64,000 nt of DNA from Coriolopsis trogii (GCA_020543525.1 JAHYIO010000039.1:1116001-1180000), one strand, 5' to 3'. Shown: positions 46,111 through 58,355, numbered from the stretch's first letter. Translations and numbers: made by a program. Notes: generated by a model from the sequence alone, not told the origin.

Positions 46111-48728
46111 ATGCCTCCTTTGCTGCTATGCCCTCAGCCCTGGCTCGAAGATGAAGACTTGTCGCATGGGACGCCTCTTGCACGCCCAACTCTAGGTCCC
46201 CATGTGTGCACGTCTCAATCCGAGGACTTTCACTCGAAGACGACTCCAGAGCACAATATCTCTATATCTGTGTCCGCTCCCCAAGTAACTCTACCTGATG
46301 ACACTTTTGGCGTCCGGGTCGGCGAACTCTCATCACTATCTCTGAGGACACCTCCGCATACAAGACCTTGTCTGGGCGATTGTACTTACAACTTGGACTC
46401 GGACGGTGATTTTGCCACCTATCAGACTGCTCCGGACCTTGCCGACGACACATACTATGCTCCAGATCCCTGTAGCTCTGAGTATCTACCTTGCACTTCA
46501 CACGGTTCTTCGCTACGGTCCGCCGTTGCCGGGTCCATCCCCAGTATCCCTTCAAATCATGACCAAGCTCAATCACGGACGATGCCACTACCAACTCTGA
46601 CTCTTCTAGGGACTCTCGGTCGAGGAGGATATGGCAAGGTGCTTCTGGCGGATGCGTCTTTTGGTGCTGGCTCGATGCAAGTGGCGGTCAAGGTACTTGG
46701 GAAGAAACACATGACTCGCGAAGATGTTCGAGAGGCCACGACAGAGATACAGGTTCTTCGCATGCTGCGGATTAGAGGCATTCAGGAGGGCACCGCATTT
46801 GTGCAAGAGATGCAAATTGCATTCCAGACGACAGACCATGTTTTCTTGATCCTGGTACGTCATATAAGTCGTCCTGGTGTCTCGACTAGAGGCTATATGC
46901 CATTGAACAGGATCGTCATTGTGCGCCGCTCTGTCATTCAGCGGTCTCAAGCCAACTGCGCCTTCGCCCATGCGAAACACTCGTCCACTCTGCCTCTCAA
47001 GCTATCTCAAACTCTGTCTCCCTTCCAACATCCTTCCCATCTAGTGCTTCTCTCTATCTGTCTCAGGAAGATGCGATTGACACGCTCAGGCTCTTGTCTG
47101 CTGAACTGGTCCTTGGGCTACAGTTCATCCACGCACAGGGCGTCGTACACCAAGACATCAAGCCTGCGAACATCTTGGTCTCAGCCGAGGGGCACGCCGT
47201 GATCACGGACTTTGGGTCATCTCGGCTCCGCCCTGTTGTCCGCCTACCTCGGTTCTCGTGTGCTGAAGAGGACGACGGGCCAGACTTCTCCACCAACGCC
47301 GCCTGGACCGCGTCTCGAACGTTCAAGCCGCGATTCAGCTCCATCATTTTGAGCGGGGACGACCAGGTGTCCTTCACCCGACGCTACGCTGCTCCAGAAC
47401 TCCTCGACGCGCCTCCCGGGCTGCAAGGTCGCGATATTCTGGTCTATGACGAGCGTGTGGACTATTACAGTCTTGGTGTGATGCTGCGAGAGCTGGCGCT
47501 TGGTGAATTACCTGATGCTGACGGCTTGACTGTGCAATCTGGGGACCGATGGGAGTGCGCTAGTCTAGGGGCGAGAAGGAAGGACGAGTCAATGGTGGAC
47601 GAGGACTTCATGGATTTCACCTACCAGGCACGTGCTGACATCAACTTGAAAGTCTTGCTTTAACCGAGCTCTCTTGCGATGCAGCTTCTCGCACACGATG
47701 CGCAAGACCGACTGCATGGGTCGCGGGCGAAGGAACACGCGTTCTTTGAACCAATCAACGGATTGTGGGAGGATGTCGCTGCGCTGGAGTTGCCGCCGTT
47801 TGCGCATGTCGTCTGGCCGGAGGTGAGGCCGGACACCCAGTTGGACCTTCGTGCGTATAGCGATGCCGATGCCGATGACAGCTTCGAGGTCGACGACCAT
47901 CTGGCGACCTGGCTTGCGATGTCGGACGAGATACCGTTTGCTTCTGGGCCGATTCATAGCCAAGTTGTTGATGTTGAAGCGGCATCTGTCTCATCGATTC
48001 AAGAGGCGCGGAGCGAGGACGACGTGGGCGTAGAGGAAGACCACTTGTGCGAGAATGACGGAGACTTGCCAGCGGACGACCTCGACGACTCATGCGGAGT
48101 ATGCTTGGAGGTTCTGCCGACCATCCCCAGCCTCGACTCACATTCGGTCAAGTCTCGCTTGTCGCTTGTCACTCTCGCCACTCCAAGACTCTCAACATCC
48201 AGGCTCGCAGTTCCCTTCCTGCGACGCCGGGCGGTTGTGCACGACCTGCGCAAGGTGTTCTACCTCGCCAACGCTGTCACCGGGACGTCTGCTGGCAGTC
48301 GGCATGCTGATGTGTCACAGCAACATTCCACGACTGCAGGAGCCGCCTTGGCGCCGCGCACTGTGCGGGCAGCCGACGTAGGCCGGCAGGCAATGTTCAA
48401 GCACCCGTCGGAGCGCGCCTCGGGCTTTTGCTCGGGCATGACTAGAAGTTCAACGAGTGGCGAGATGAGCTTCGAGCACCAGATCACGCTTGCGCTGCTG
48501 GACTCGATGGACAGCAAGCTGGGGGAGGTGGGGAGTCACGTCGCAACGTTGAGCTGTACCGGGCTGGGTGCGTGTTATGGTAAGCGTGCTGTCGGAGGAG
48601 GCCTAGGGACGTCGACGTCGTGTGTGGAAGAGGAGTCGGGTGGGGATACGTATACGCGTACGCGGGGGCAGAAGCGGGCCGTTGTGCGCAAATTGAGGAG
48701 CCTGGCGTCATATGTCGGCTTGGGATGA
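46111..48728 (+). CDS. protein kinase (AGC-like, non-RD)
   Basis: Three exons, 46111-46854, 46911-47627 and 47685-48728, give 834 residues. A long N-terminal disordered part precedes the kinase domain: glycine loop GRGGYGKV (about 170), VAVK lysine (about 194), catalytic loop HQDIKPANI (about 327), DFG (about 347) and AAPEL. The Arg of the usual HRD is Gln, making this a non-RD kinase, while the catalytic Asp and the DFG Asp are kept. The C-lobe closes with 'HDAQDRLHGSRAKEHAFF', an AGC-like pattern. The second intron uses GC as donor (AG|GCACGT, 47628-47684); the nearby GT would break the frame. Acidic and Ser/Thr-rich sequence fills the last 300 residues. Basidiomycete genomes hold many such divergent kinases; the substrate is unknown. 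Confidence 0.85.
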
Positions 48729-49136
48729 GTCTTCGTTTTCATACTTGATGTATTTACAGCCTATTTCGCCTTGTTCAATGTTGTCCGAAGGACTGTATGT
48801 TGAAGTAGTCATGCATGCATGGTTGACTTTGGTTCAACAAACCTTGGCGGCTTCTCAGAATACGATGCCGTAAGCGATCCGAGGCGAGTCCAAATGCCAT
48901 ATATGGGCATCCAGGAACGAGATTGAAGCTCCGCAGGATGCGCGCACCTTCAAAAACGGTTGTCAGGCGAGACTCCCTCTTCCTCATCTCATCCGTCCTC
49001 GTCCGACGTTCTTCTACTCTCTATCTCCTCTCCTCTCCGGCTTTACGCCCTCTCGTCGTCGTCGCTCTCCAGCGTACACCCTTCCGCTCTCTCTCCAGTA
49101 CACTCCTTCAAGTTAACTACCACAAAACAAATCACG
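48729..49136. other. intergenic region, promoter of the GPI-protein gene
   Basis: About 400 bases. The last 150 are C/T-rich with CTCTCT runs up to the ATG, as is usual for strongly expressed fungal genes. No TATA box stands out and no gene is seen. Confidence 0.5.
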
Positions 49137-50408
49137 ATGTTCTCCGCTATCCTCCTCCTCGCCGCCGCGGCCTCCCCCGCTCTCGCGACCGTTTTCGTAC
49201 GTCTGGTTTTCATCGCATGGCCGGTGCATCATCCGCGTATACTGAATGGTTTGGATAGGTCACTTCTCCCGTTGGCTCGAGCACCTGGGCCGCTGGACAA
49301 CAGCAGACCGTCTCCTGGAAGGACGACGGCGCGGCTCCCTCGCTCGCCGAGTTTGGCATGTCCAAGGTGTCCGTCTACGTTGGTAACGTTCAGCAGCAGG
49401 TGAGTTGCTCTTCCATTTAGGTTCCCCTGTGAGAGCGGGCTACGGCTGGACTGTGCGGGGGTTGAGCGGGAAGATGCTTCTTGAAACGGAACAGGGTGTC
49501 ATGTGTCGGAATGTTTTGGTCTGACGGACAGATTCTGTGATATCCCCTCGGCACCGGAGGGACGTGCGTGACTCGTCTGCTGTTGGGAGGCGGACCCTGT
49601 TGTGGGAAAGATGGGCGGTTGTCTATGTTGTCCGACGCATGCGCGGCTGCGTTTGGTGGCCAGACGTCTGAGTTTCGAGTGACTCCCTTCCGGAGGACAC
49701 TGCATTGGAAGGAAGCACGATTGGCGTTGTTTCATCTCCTGAGTAATGTTTGATGTCTTGTCGTATCGTGCGGCCCTCCCGCTCTTGTTAACACGCTCAT
49801 ACGAACGTCCTCTTTCCCTGAAACTGACACTCTCATTCTAGACGTCCGTCCAGTTGATCGTCGACCAGGTCGACGTCTCGACGACCAGCTCTATTGTCTT
49901 CACCCCTGACGCTAGTGTTGGTGAGGACGGCGCCGTCTAGTAAGTTGTAATGTATCAGGGGTGTTCTCTCATGGCTAACGCCGCAACACAGCTTTATCCG
50001 CTTCGAATCCCTCAACTTGAAGGATGCCAACAACCCTGCGTTCCCTGCCCTTGCGTTTTCTTCGAAGTACACGTAAGTATTCTGCGCCTATGCTGATTAG
50101 GGCCACAGATTTATTGCATTTGCTCTAGGATGACCGGTATGACTGGCGCATTCACTGTCGAGGAGAAGGCCCAGATCGCGGGTGCGAACTCATCTGGTGC
50201 CGCGGCTACCACGCCCTCGACGACTGCTGCCGCTACCAAGCCCACGACGTCGTCGAGCAAGGCCGCGACGGGCACCTCTGCCGCAGCCTCCGGTACTGCT
50301 TCTACCGCTGGCTCAGCCGGCACCAACGGCGCTTCGTCTGTCCCTGTCAGCGCACTCACTTGCGTCGCGGGTATCGCTGTGGCTGTCTTCTCCGCTATGC
50401 TCTTCTAG
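49137..50408 (+). CDS. Ser/Thr-rich GPI-anchored wall protein (Kre9/Knh1-like N-terminus)
   Basis: Five exons, 49137-49196, 49259-49399, 49842-49939, 49992-50072 and 50129-50408, give 219 residues. Exon 1 encodes a signal peptide (MFSAILLLAAAASPALA). A compact beta-sandwich domain of about 110 residues follows ('WAAGQQQTVSWKDDG', 'VSVYVGNVQQQ', 'FIRFESLNL'), the pattern of the Kre9/Knh1-type domain found in wall proteins. Then comes a Ser/Thr/Ala-rich stretch and a C-terminal hydrophobic tail with small residues ahead of it, as for GPI attachment. It should sit on the plasma membrane or wall and may assist glucan organisation; that role is inference. The intron 49400-49841 is 442 bp, far longer than any other intron in the window. 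Confidence 0.88.
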
Positions 50409-51113
50409 ATGCAGAGCGGTGCTAGTAGCGTTTCGGGAAGTCGCGCGTCACATATGGACGCAGCTGAGTCGTCGTTTATATAGACTTCATCTGTCTTCGA
50501 TCTACGGTAGTCAACCCTGAACATAGCTTGTCGGGCAAATATAGCTCTGACGGTGCCTTGTTTGCTCCCATCTATCCCTTTCGTCTAGGTTTCGCTCACG
50601 TTCTTCGTTCCACATCTCTCTGGTCTGATTGTTTCTTGCTTCACATCCTCATCGGGAGAATTACAGGATCGTGTGTTTGACCGACTACCCGGGCATCCTT
50701 GCCCCTTGCCATTGCTTCCCCTCAGCCGACTCAGCTCGAGTTTTGTTCTAGAGATGACACCTGCACGACCGCTTCACGACGTTCTTGATGTATCTCTATA
50801 GCATAGCATAGCATTGGCCGAGGACCTCAGCTTACCTTCTTTAATACACGATCGCTGTTCTCTGGCATTAGAGCGTGGGATATTATAACTCGTGCACAAA
50901 GGAGTGGTAAGTATCGCGGTTGTATCTAATCAAAGTCGTGATTGATTACATAGCGCTATCGTGTTGCAGTCCCCTAGTTGAAGTTCTCTATCAACTACCT
51001 TGGCCTTGGTGGGTACCGGTCAGCTTTGCCAGTTCAGTCGCGATTGTTACCACAACTGACATGGCTGGTCGATCAGACAAATCAACAGATCCAAGATAAC
51101 TTCGTCACGTACG
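50409..51113. other. intergenic region, no gene seen
   Basis: About 700 bases between the GPI-protein gene and the first tandem F-box gene. No supported frame. Confidence 0.55.
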
Positions 51114-52998
51114 ATGCATGCCTGCCTGCTAGTGGAGGACGTCCTCCGGCTCGTGTTCGAGTACGTTGAGGCCTACGAGTTTCACCCAGGGCGGTGCACG
51201 TACGTCCGCGAGCCTCGCTCGCTCAGGAGCCTCGCGGCCCTTGCACGGACGTGCGGAGCGTTCAGGGAGCCCGCGCTGGACGTGCTATGGAGGGACATAC
51301 CCTCTTTGTACATCCTCGCGCGGTATACTATGCCTATGGATATGATCGTGTTCAGTAAGAACAGGCTGGTAGGTCGTTTCTGGCTTCCCTAGTTGTATGG
51401 TTTCTCGCTGACGATCGTGTTGTGTTTTCGTACTCTTTGTAGCACTGGAGGCGAAGTCCTACATCAGACGAATGGGACCACTTCGACGGGTACATGGGGC
51501 GCGTCCGGAGGGTCGGCAGGCCGCTGGCGCACCAGCGGGACCATGAGCTAGATGTCGACTCAGTGTGCTCACGGATTGTCAGACGCCTGGAGGCTACCGG
51601 TGTCCCGCTTCCGCTAGCGGGCATCGTGGAGTTCAGGTGCCGCGAGGAAACGCGTGCTGAAGACAAGATTTACATGGATCTCCTCATGGGCGATTCGCTC
51701 CGAGCCGTCCAGTTGCCTGTGTCTGAGGTGCTCCCTGGTGAAGCATCGCTGCCTCATTGGGGCCAATGGATCTGTGCGCCTCCTCGAAGCCTCTCTCAGT
51801 TGGTCATACCCACCTCCTATCGCGCACTCTCCTCAACAGAGAAGAATACCATGCTTGCAGGATTCTCGTCGCTCCCGTCCCTCCATGAACTCTCGATACC
51901 TGGAGATATGCTGACACGAGCGCGCGACGGCTCGCTATACTTCACCGAGCACCTGACGCTCGAACGCCTCACAGTCCAGTCCTGGCACGCCCCTCTCCCC
52001 AAAGCAAAGCCAAGCACCCCCCGGTTCGCGTACCTCCGCGCGCTCACCATCTCCGTCGACGGCACGTTCGTCAACTGGCCGTCGCAGTTCGTGCAGCAGT
52101 ACGTCTCCCCCTCCACGCTCGCCGCCTTCACGATCGTCTTCACGGACCGCGCGCACGGGCACGCCCGGCCGATGTTAAACCGCCTCCTCTCCTTCCTCTC
52201 ACCCTCGACGCTCGCCTCCATCGCCGTCTTCCTCCCCTCCTCCGCAGGCGGCTCTACCCTGAGCACGACCGCCAACTACCCGCACGGCGCCCCGCTCGCG
52301 CTCGACGACCTCTCGGGCCTGCTCCGGTTCCGCAACTTGCGCGAACTCAGGGTGGAGTATCCCGGACACGCCGTGCCCGTCGATAATCGCTCCCTTCGGG
52401 TGCTGGCTGAGGGTGCGCCCGAGCTGGAGCTCCTCAGCTTGTGTGCGCCGGAGATGAGGGGCACGTTTGAGCTCCAGAGGCAGTGGCGTCCGACGTTGGA
52501 TATCCTGGAGGTGCTTGCGGGGTGCTGTCCGCGCCTGCGGGTGGTGAGGATCCCTATCTGTGCGGAGTTCGTCGGGGCGCAGGTGGACATGGAGAGGGGG
52601 CAGACGGAGGAAGAGGAGGTGCGTCGGGGAAAGACCGTCTCGGGCGTGCGCGAGCTCGGGCTGTGGGTCGCCCCGTGGCTGGAAGACAGCGACAGAGGCG
52701 CGCGCGGGGAGGGCAGGTTGAACGAAGAGGGGAAGGAGCCTTCTCCAAGCGAGGTTGCGGACTTTCTATGGACGCTTTTCCCAATGGTGGAGAGGCTGCG
52801 GTTTGTGGGGCCGTCGGACAACCCGTACGTGCTCGATACGGAGGATGATATGTGGGGGTGGAAGGAGGTGTTGGAGGACATGGCTGCGAACTTGGACGAG
52901 GTGAGAAGGGAAAGGTGCGTCGCATGCTTCCTCGAATGGTGTTGTAGTGTTGTTGATTCAAGATGTGACCTCACAGGGTCTCTTGGAGGATCGAATGA
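51114..52998 (+). CDS. F-box-like/LRR protein, tandem copy A
   Basis: Three exons, 51114-51368, 51443-52914 and 52977-52998, give 582 residues. The N-terminus (MHACLLVEDVLRLVFEYVEA, then LAALARTCGAFREPALDVLW) is an F-box-like helix bundle. LRR-like repeats follow through the middle ('LSQLVIPTSY', 'LHELSIPGDML', 'LERLTVQSW', 'LRALTISVDG', 'LRELRVEYPGH', 'LELLSLCAPEM'). The last exon has only 22 bases and encodes the final VSWRIE. It shares its intron positions, including that tiny exon, with copy B at 53517. The product is expected to select substrates for an SCF ubiquitin ligase. The sequence is strongly G+C-rich at third codon positions and shows no damage. Confidence 0.88.
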
Positions 52999-53516
52999 AA
53001 ACTCAGCTTCGTCATGGTTTCATGGCTGTCAGGCTCTAAGAGCACGAGTAACGGTGAAGACGAGCCGCGCTATTGTGAAAATCCGATACTGCGCGGACCA
53101 GCCATGATCTTCGACCCCGCGGTGACTCAGGCAGGACACATTTTGGCTCCGAAGCGCTAGCGCAAAGAATCTGTTACGGCACTCACTTGATCCTCTACCG
53201 CCATCTGTACGCACTGAACGCCCCTGCTATAAGGTATGTGGTATAGTAAACGTCGTCTACAGCCGACCATCACTCCTTAATCCGAGCTTTCTGCCTTATC
53301 CTTCAATGTCAAAGCTGATGGTATATATAACATGATAAGAGCAGCCGGTCCAGAACTCATCTCATTGACTACCATCCACACCTACGACTCGTGGGTGACA
53401 GCGCATTACTCGTAAGTCCTGTTACTCACGATTGCTACTGAACACTTGCATTGAGCTGAATAGTTACTGCCTACTTTTGGTTCACAGAAGAGACGAGTTA
53501 CAGACCACCCATTGCC
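52999..53516. other. intergenic spacer between tandem F-box genes
   Basis: About 520 bases with no gene. A TATATATAA box at 53322-53330 lies 187 bases before the ATG of copy B and may be its core promoter or an upstream element. Confidence 0.5.
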
Positions 53517-55417
53517 ATGATGCACGCCTGTCTGCTCGTGGGAGACATCCTCAGGCTGGTGTTTGAGTGTGTTGACACCTACGCGTTCGACCCGTCGCAT
53601 TGCACGGATATCCGTGAACCACGCTCACTGATCACCCTTGCAGGCCTTGCGCGAACGTGCGGGGCCTTCAATGGACCTGCCCTGGATGTGCTTTGGCGGG
53701 ACATCCCATCCCTGTACGTCCTCGCGCGGTACGCTATGCCTGCGGACTTGATCGGGTCTGATCGGGCTGTGCTGGTGAGTTCCCGTCTACCATGTCTTCT
53801 TCGATCCTGTGCTGCGGTCTATTCCAATGTGTATGACAACTATAGCACTGGAGACGGGAGCCGACGCCGGCCGAGTGGGACCGCTTTGACGGGCGTATGA
53901 GGAGAGTCCGGAGCATAGGGAGACCACTGCCGTTGACTCACCAGCGGATAGGCGAGAACGAGGTGGACGTCGACTCGGTGTGCACGCGGATCCTTGAGCA
54001 CCTCAAGGCTGCAGGCGTGCCGCTTCCGCTGTCGAACATCATCGAGTTCAGGTGCCGCGAAGATCTCGAGACGCGTGCAGAAGGCGAAGGACGGATTTAC
54101 ACCGACCTGTTTGTGGGCAGCTCTCTCCGTAGCGTCCAGCTCCCAAACCCAGGGATAGTTTTGGACGAGGAGGGGTCGCTCAAATGGGGCCAATGGGTCA
54201 GTGCGCCCTCTCGCGGGCTCACTCAGCTCTTCATACCCGCTTCATACAGCACGGTCCCCTCAGCCGTTCGAGAACGGCTCCTCTCAGAATTCCTGACTCT
54301 TCCCCACCTGAGGGAGCTGGCCATACCAGCCGGAATGCTCGTGCGCGGACACGGTGGCCCGCTATACTTCACCAACCATCCTACACTCGAGCACCTCACG
54401 ATCCACTCCTGGGAGTCGCCCCTCCCCGCAGCGAGACCGGGTACCGCCCTAGGCTTGTTCACGCACCTCCGTGTCCTCACGCTCTCTGTTGACGTCGTCT
54501 ACGTCAACTGGCCGTTGCAGTTTCTCCAGCAGCACGTCCCCCCCTCCTCGCTCGAGACCTTCACGATTGTCTTCACCCCCTGCGCGAAGGGGAGCTTACG
54601 GACGACACTCAACAGCCTCCTCGCCTTCCTTTCTCCGTCCACGCTCACCTCGCTCTCGATTTTCCTCCCCGGGGCCGAGCACGATGAACGGATACGGTGG
54701 AGGGATGCGGTGCAGCGTGGAGCCCCGCTTGCGCTCGACGACCTCTCTCCGCTGCTGCGTCTCAGGAGCTTGCGCGAGCTTCGGGTCGAGTACCCCGGTC
54801 GCCCGGTCCCCGTCGCCAACATCACGTTACGTGACCTTGCTGAGGGCGCACCTGCGCTCGAAGTACTGAGCTTGTGTAGCCCAGAGGTGCGCATGGGGCA
54901 AACGAGCATTAGGAAGGAATGGTGCCCGACGTTGGACATTTTGAGCGTGCTTGCTGAGCACTGTCCGCGATTGCGGGTGATCAGGATCCCTGTCCGTCCG
55001 GTCTTTGTCGGGGATGCGTCCTGTGGGGATCAGGGTCTCCCAGCTGTACGGGAGGTGGGACTGTGGGTTGCTCCGTGGCGCGGAGGACGCGGTGAGGACA
55101 GCACCAATGACTCCCTGCAACCCGGCTGTGGGGATAAGGAGAGGGGGCCAGAGGAGCACCCAGCGCCGAGCGAGGTCGCCAACTTTCTCTGGGAGCTTTT
55201 TCCGTGCGTTGAGAGTCTGCGCTTCGTAGTAGGGAGGCCGGATACTTTGCATGTAGAGGACGATATGTGGGGATGGAAGGCGGTTTTGGAGAGTATGATG
55301 GGGAGCTTGGACGAAGTGAGGAAGGATAGGTGCGTCTTGGGATATCCTCGCGCTCAAGTATTCAATACTCATTTACATTGTGCGTCGTCTCACAGGGTGG
55401 CTTGGCGGGTTGAGTAA
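53517..55417 (+). CDS. F-box-like/LRR protein, tandem copy B
   Basis: Three exons, 53517-53774, 53846-55329 and 55396-55417, give 587 residues. It is collinear with copy A: 'MHACLLVGDILRLVFECVD', 'GLARTCGAFNGPALDVLWRDIPSLYVLARYAMP', the same LRR-like middle part ('LRELRVEYPGRPVP', 'LEVLSLCSPEV') and the same 22-base last exon (VAWRVE). Divergence from copy A is substantial, with small insertions in the middle, so the duplication is not recent. A second ATG three bases after the first aligns with the start of copy A. The function should again be substrate selection for ubiquitination. Confidence 0.88.
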
Positions 55418-55996
55418 AGCCGCCTCGAGAGCGAGACGAGTGTCCCACTCGTTTTACCTCACACCACACTGCATCCCGAGAGTCTTGCATATCTGTCTCA
55501 CGACGTCGCGTTACCGGCAACCCCGTACTCCCCGTGTTGATCGGTAAAGCAATGCTTTTGTTTCCTTATTAGATCTGTTGAACTGTGACTCTCCAATAGC
55601 TTGACTTGATCTTGATATATCCTGGGAATATCACGGAGAAAGATGCAAGGACAGCAGCATAGCGGGATGACATACAACTCTGATTACAATGATACGTACA
55701 CACGGGAGTCGCCACCAGATTCTTCGAGTTCATTTACAGTGCTATGAAATACGTATGGATCTGGCTCCTTTGCGACTATGCCCAGCCACTGGCATGGGTG
55801 GATAGAGTAATGGACACGACGTCCGGGCTCCGACTGTAAAACCTGTCCGAGATAGCCAGCACGAACAGAAGAAGATATGATAGACGAAACGCAGTGAGGG
55901 CTGTAGTGATAGGCTGTGGGTGATATCCAAGCTATTGATGATGAGGCAAAACGGGAGCACGGCCGAGATGGTCTCACAACATTGTCCCAAGAATAC
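55418..55996. other. intergenic region between convergent genes, no gene seen
   Basis: About 580 bases holding the two 3' flanks. No gene. Confidence 0.55.
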
Positions 55997-57744
55997 TTAG
56001 GCAAAGAGCGCCATGACGGCTGCGCCCAGCCCCGCAGCAACAAGTGTCATTGGCACGCCGAGGGCGCCCGCCCCGCCGTCTTGGTTCTGGATACCCACCG
56101 TCGTGCTACCGTCCGCCGAGATCTTGACGAGGCCAGAGTCGGAGAAGGGCTGGTTCCAGAGGAACTGCGCGTCCTCGACGTACTCCTCCCCGGCATTCTC
56201 GAGCATCCACTTCGCGTACTTGCCGTCCGGGTCGCCGTAGATGGCCCCGACGGCGACGACGTTCGGGTAGAGCTCCGAGGCGGTCTCCTTGCCCGCGGGG
56301 AGCGTGATGGCGTAGTCGAGTGCGTCCTTGATCGTGGTGCCGTTGGAGGTGGTCAGGTTCCAGACGTCGTAGCCGATGTACTGCCCCAGCTTCGCGTTCG
56401 TCTGAAAAGGGGTGAATAGATCAGGGTCGGGATGAGCTTACGATTCATGGATGAGATGGGTGTACGGACGATCATAGCTGCGAGGTTGTACGCGCGGTAA
56501 TGGTACGGCCGCGTGCGAGCGGTCTCAAGCGGCTGCGGAATCGGTGGAATGAGTGCGACGAACAGATAGAGATTTGGGACAAGCCAAACTGACCTGGTCG
56601 CCATTCTGGGCGATCTGCCAAGTGTACTGGGTGGTGAAGTACTCTTCGAGGGTCTGCTTGGCGCCGTCATTGTCGCCGACAAGGACCTGGAGCGCAGCGA
56701 GCTGGTTGTAGTAGAACGTGCCGTGGTTGCTGCGCAAAGGCAAATGAGGGTTCAGATCGTACCCCGGGAATGCCGAGACATGAAAGCTCACTTCGGGGCA
56801 GCCTTCTCTCCGAGCGCGATGTCAGCGGTGGTGAGCCAACCGATGTAGTCGATGGTCCACTTGTTGAGCGCATCGTTGAGGTCTGTTGTCCATTCTTCCG
56901 CCTTGCCCTCACGGAGGACAAGGACGGCGCTGACGACCTTGGTCATGCACTTGAGGTCAAGGATACCGGTGTGGGTACCCTTTTGACCGGTGGGACCACG
57001 CTGCATCTGCGCGTAGTCGAGGTTCGGTGTCATTGCGGTCTCTGGGTCAAGGAACCAGGTCTTGATGAAATTAACAACGTTGGTAGAGTAGACGGAGGAG
57101 CCGTTGATGGCCCATGAGAGAGTGTTGTACAGGACCGCGTTCGCCATGTCCTCAAAGTCGCCGATGTTGTCGACGGTACGGACGTCGGGATTGAACTGAC
57201 CGTCCTTCACAACGTACGGGCAGGTGACCCAAACTGAAGGAACGCATTTCATACAGCGACTCTTGGGACGATAGTGGCGGGAAGATACGTACTTTCCTGA
57301 GCGCTGAGTTCGGTCGTATTGCCTGCATTCTGGCAGTCAGGCCACCAACTGTTGTGGACTGGTGAGCTAACACATTCGATAGACAAGAATGCGCAGGGCG
57401 TACTATGGAGCCCAACTCATATAATCATTCTTGTTACCGGAAGGCGCGTTGTACGGTTTGGAAGTTACAGCTGAGAGAGAGAGAGAGAGAGGCATTCAGT
57501 AGCTGCTCACAGACCAGGATGTAGAGTACGTACTCCAGGGACCTTCTCCGGCTAGGGCCTCAGCCCATTGAATAATGGTGGCTTGAGCTTCGACGGTCAC
57601 GTTACTATGATCACCAAGGATGATGGCGGGGTCGATGAAGTCGTTCGCATAGTTGGTAACGGCAGAGACAGGGGCAATGGTCAATAAGAGGAGTGATGCA
57701 GCAGAGAGCAGAGCCGTCGCATAGGGTAGTGGTCCTGAGCGCAT
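55997..57744 (-). CDS. alginate-lyase-like secreted polysaccharide lyase
   Basis: Seven exons, 57744-57534, 57470-57404, 57348-57293, 57233-56792, 56729-56594, 56532-56470 and 56401-55997, give 459 residues. A signal peptide (about 1-28) precedes a helical toroid domain with the alginate-lyase family pattern: 'MSWAPYWWPDC', 'NNHGTFYYNQLAALQV' (Asn and His near the catalytic centre) and 'PLETARTRPYHYRAYNLAAM'. The C-terminus has a hydrophobic stretch ('VAAGLGAAVMALFA') suitable for a GPI anchor or membrane attachment. These enzymes cleave uronic-acid polymers by beta-elimination; fungal members may act on glucuronan-type polymers, which is recalled family knowledge. The first intron ends in a (GA)n/(CT)n microsatellite that serves as polypyrimidine tract. 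Its neighbour two genes away is a pectinase. Confidence 0.85.
57473..57490. repeat. (GA)9 microsatellite within intron 1
   Basis: Nine GA units on the plus strand, read as CT units on the coding strand directly before the CAG acceptor of exon 2 of the alginate-lyase-like gene. Confidence 0.95.
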
Positions 57745-58355
57745 GGCGACAAAGTTGGGGAGCTATACCGTGTCGACAAGCAAGAGAAAAGACAGACTAG
57801 GGCTAGTCAAGAGCAACACAGAGGGCGCGGTGTGAGAGGATAACAAGATGAAGCGAGCTCACGAGCGTTCGCCAGTGTTATGGGGGAATGAAGAATGCGG
57901 GGCGGAAAACAAGGGAGAAAAGGAAAGTACAGCCTCGGGGAGGCAAGGCCGCATAATGGGATACGCATGGCGGGTGCCTGTTCGAACGGAGCGCCTCGTA
58001 AATTGTGTCGGTGCAATTGCGGGGTGATAAGTGATCTGGGCGGTCTCTCGATTTGTTTTCCGAAAGGCTTGGCCTTGCCACAGAGCGCCACGGAGTTGCG
58101 GGATATCAAACACAAAAGCTCAGTATGTAACTTGGTTCGGAGTACGCGAAGCTTTGAGACCCATCTTGTCATGCTCTGTGAAGCTGTCATGCTGGCGTTG
58201 AGTATACTGGCCGAATGCGTCTCATTCAGTGCTACGTTGCCGTCATACAGCCGCTTCTTCAAGAATCCCGCGGACTTGCAATTCACGTGCCTTGAAGCTC
58301 CGCTAACTTCTGCTGCATTGATCAACTGATATAAAACTACCAAGGCTCACCTCAT
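57745..58355. other. intergenic region, no gene seen
   Basis: About 610 bases upstream of the alginate-lyase-like gene and of the tRNA-Gly gene. A 144-codon plus-strand frame overlaps a 178-codon minus-strand frame; neither has a recognisable motif. Confidence 0.55.
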
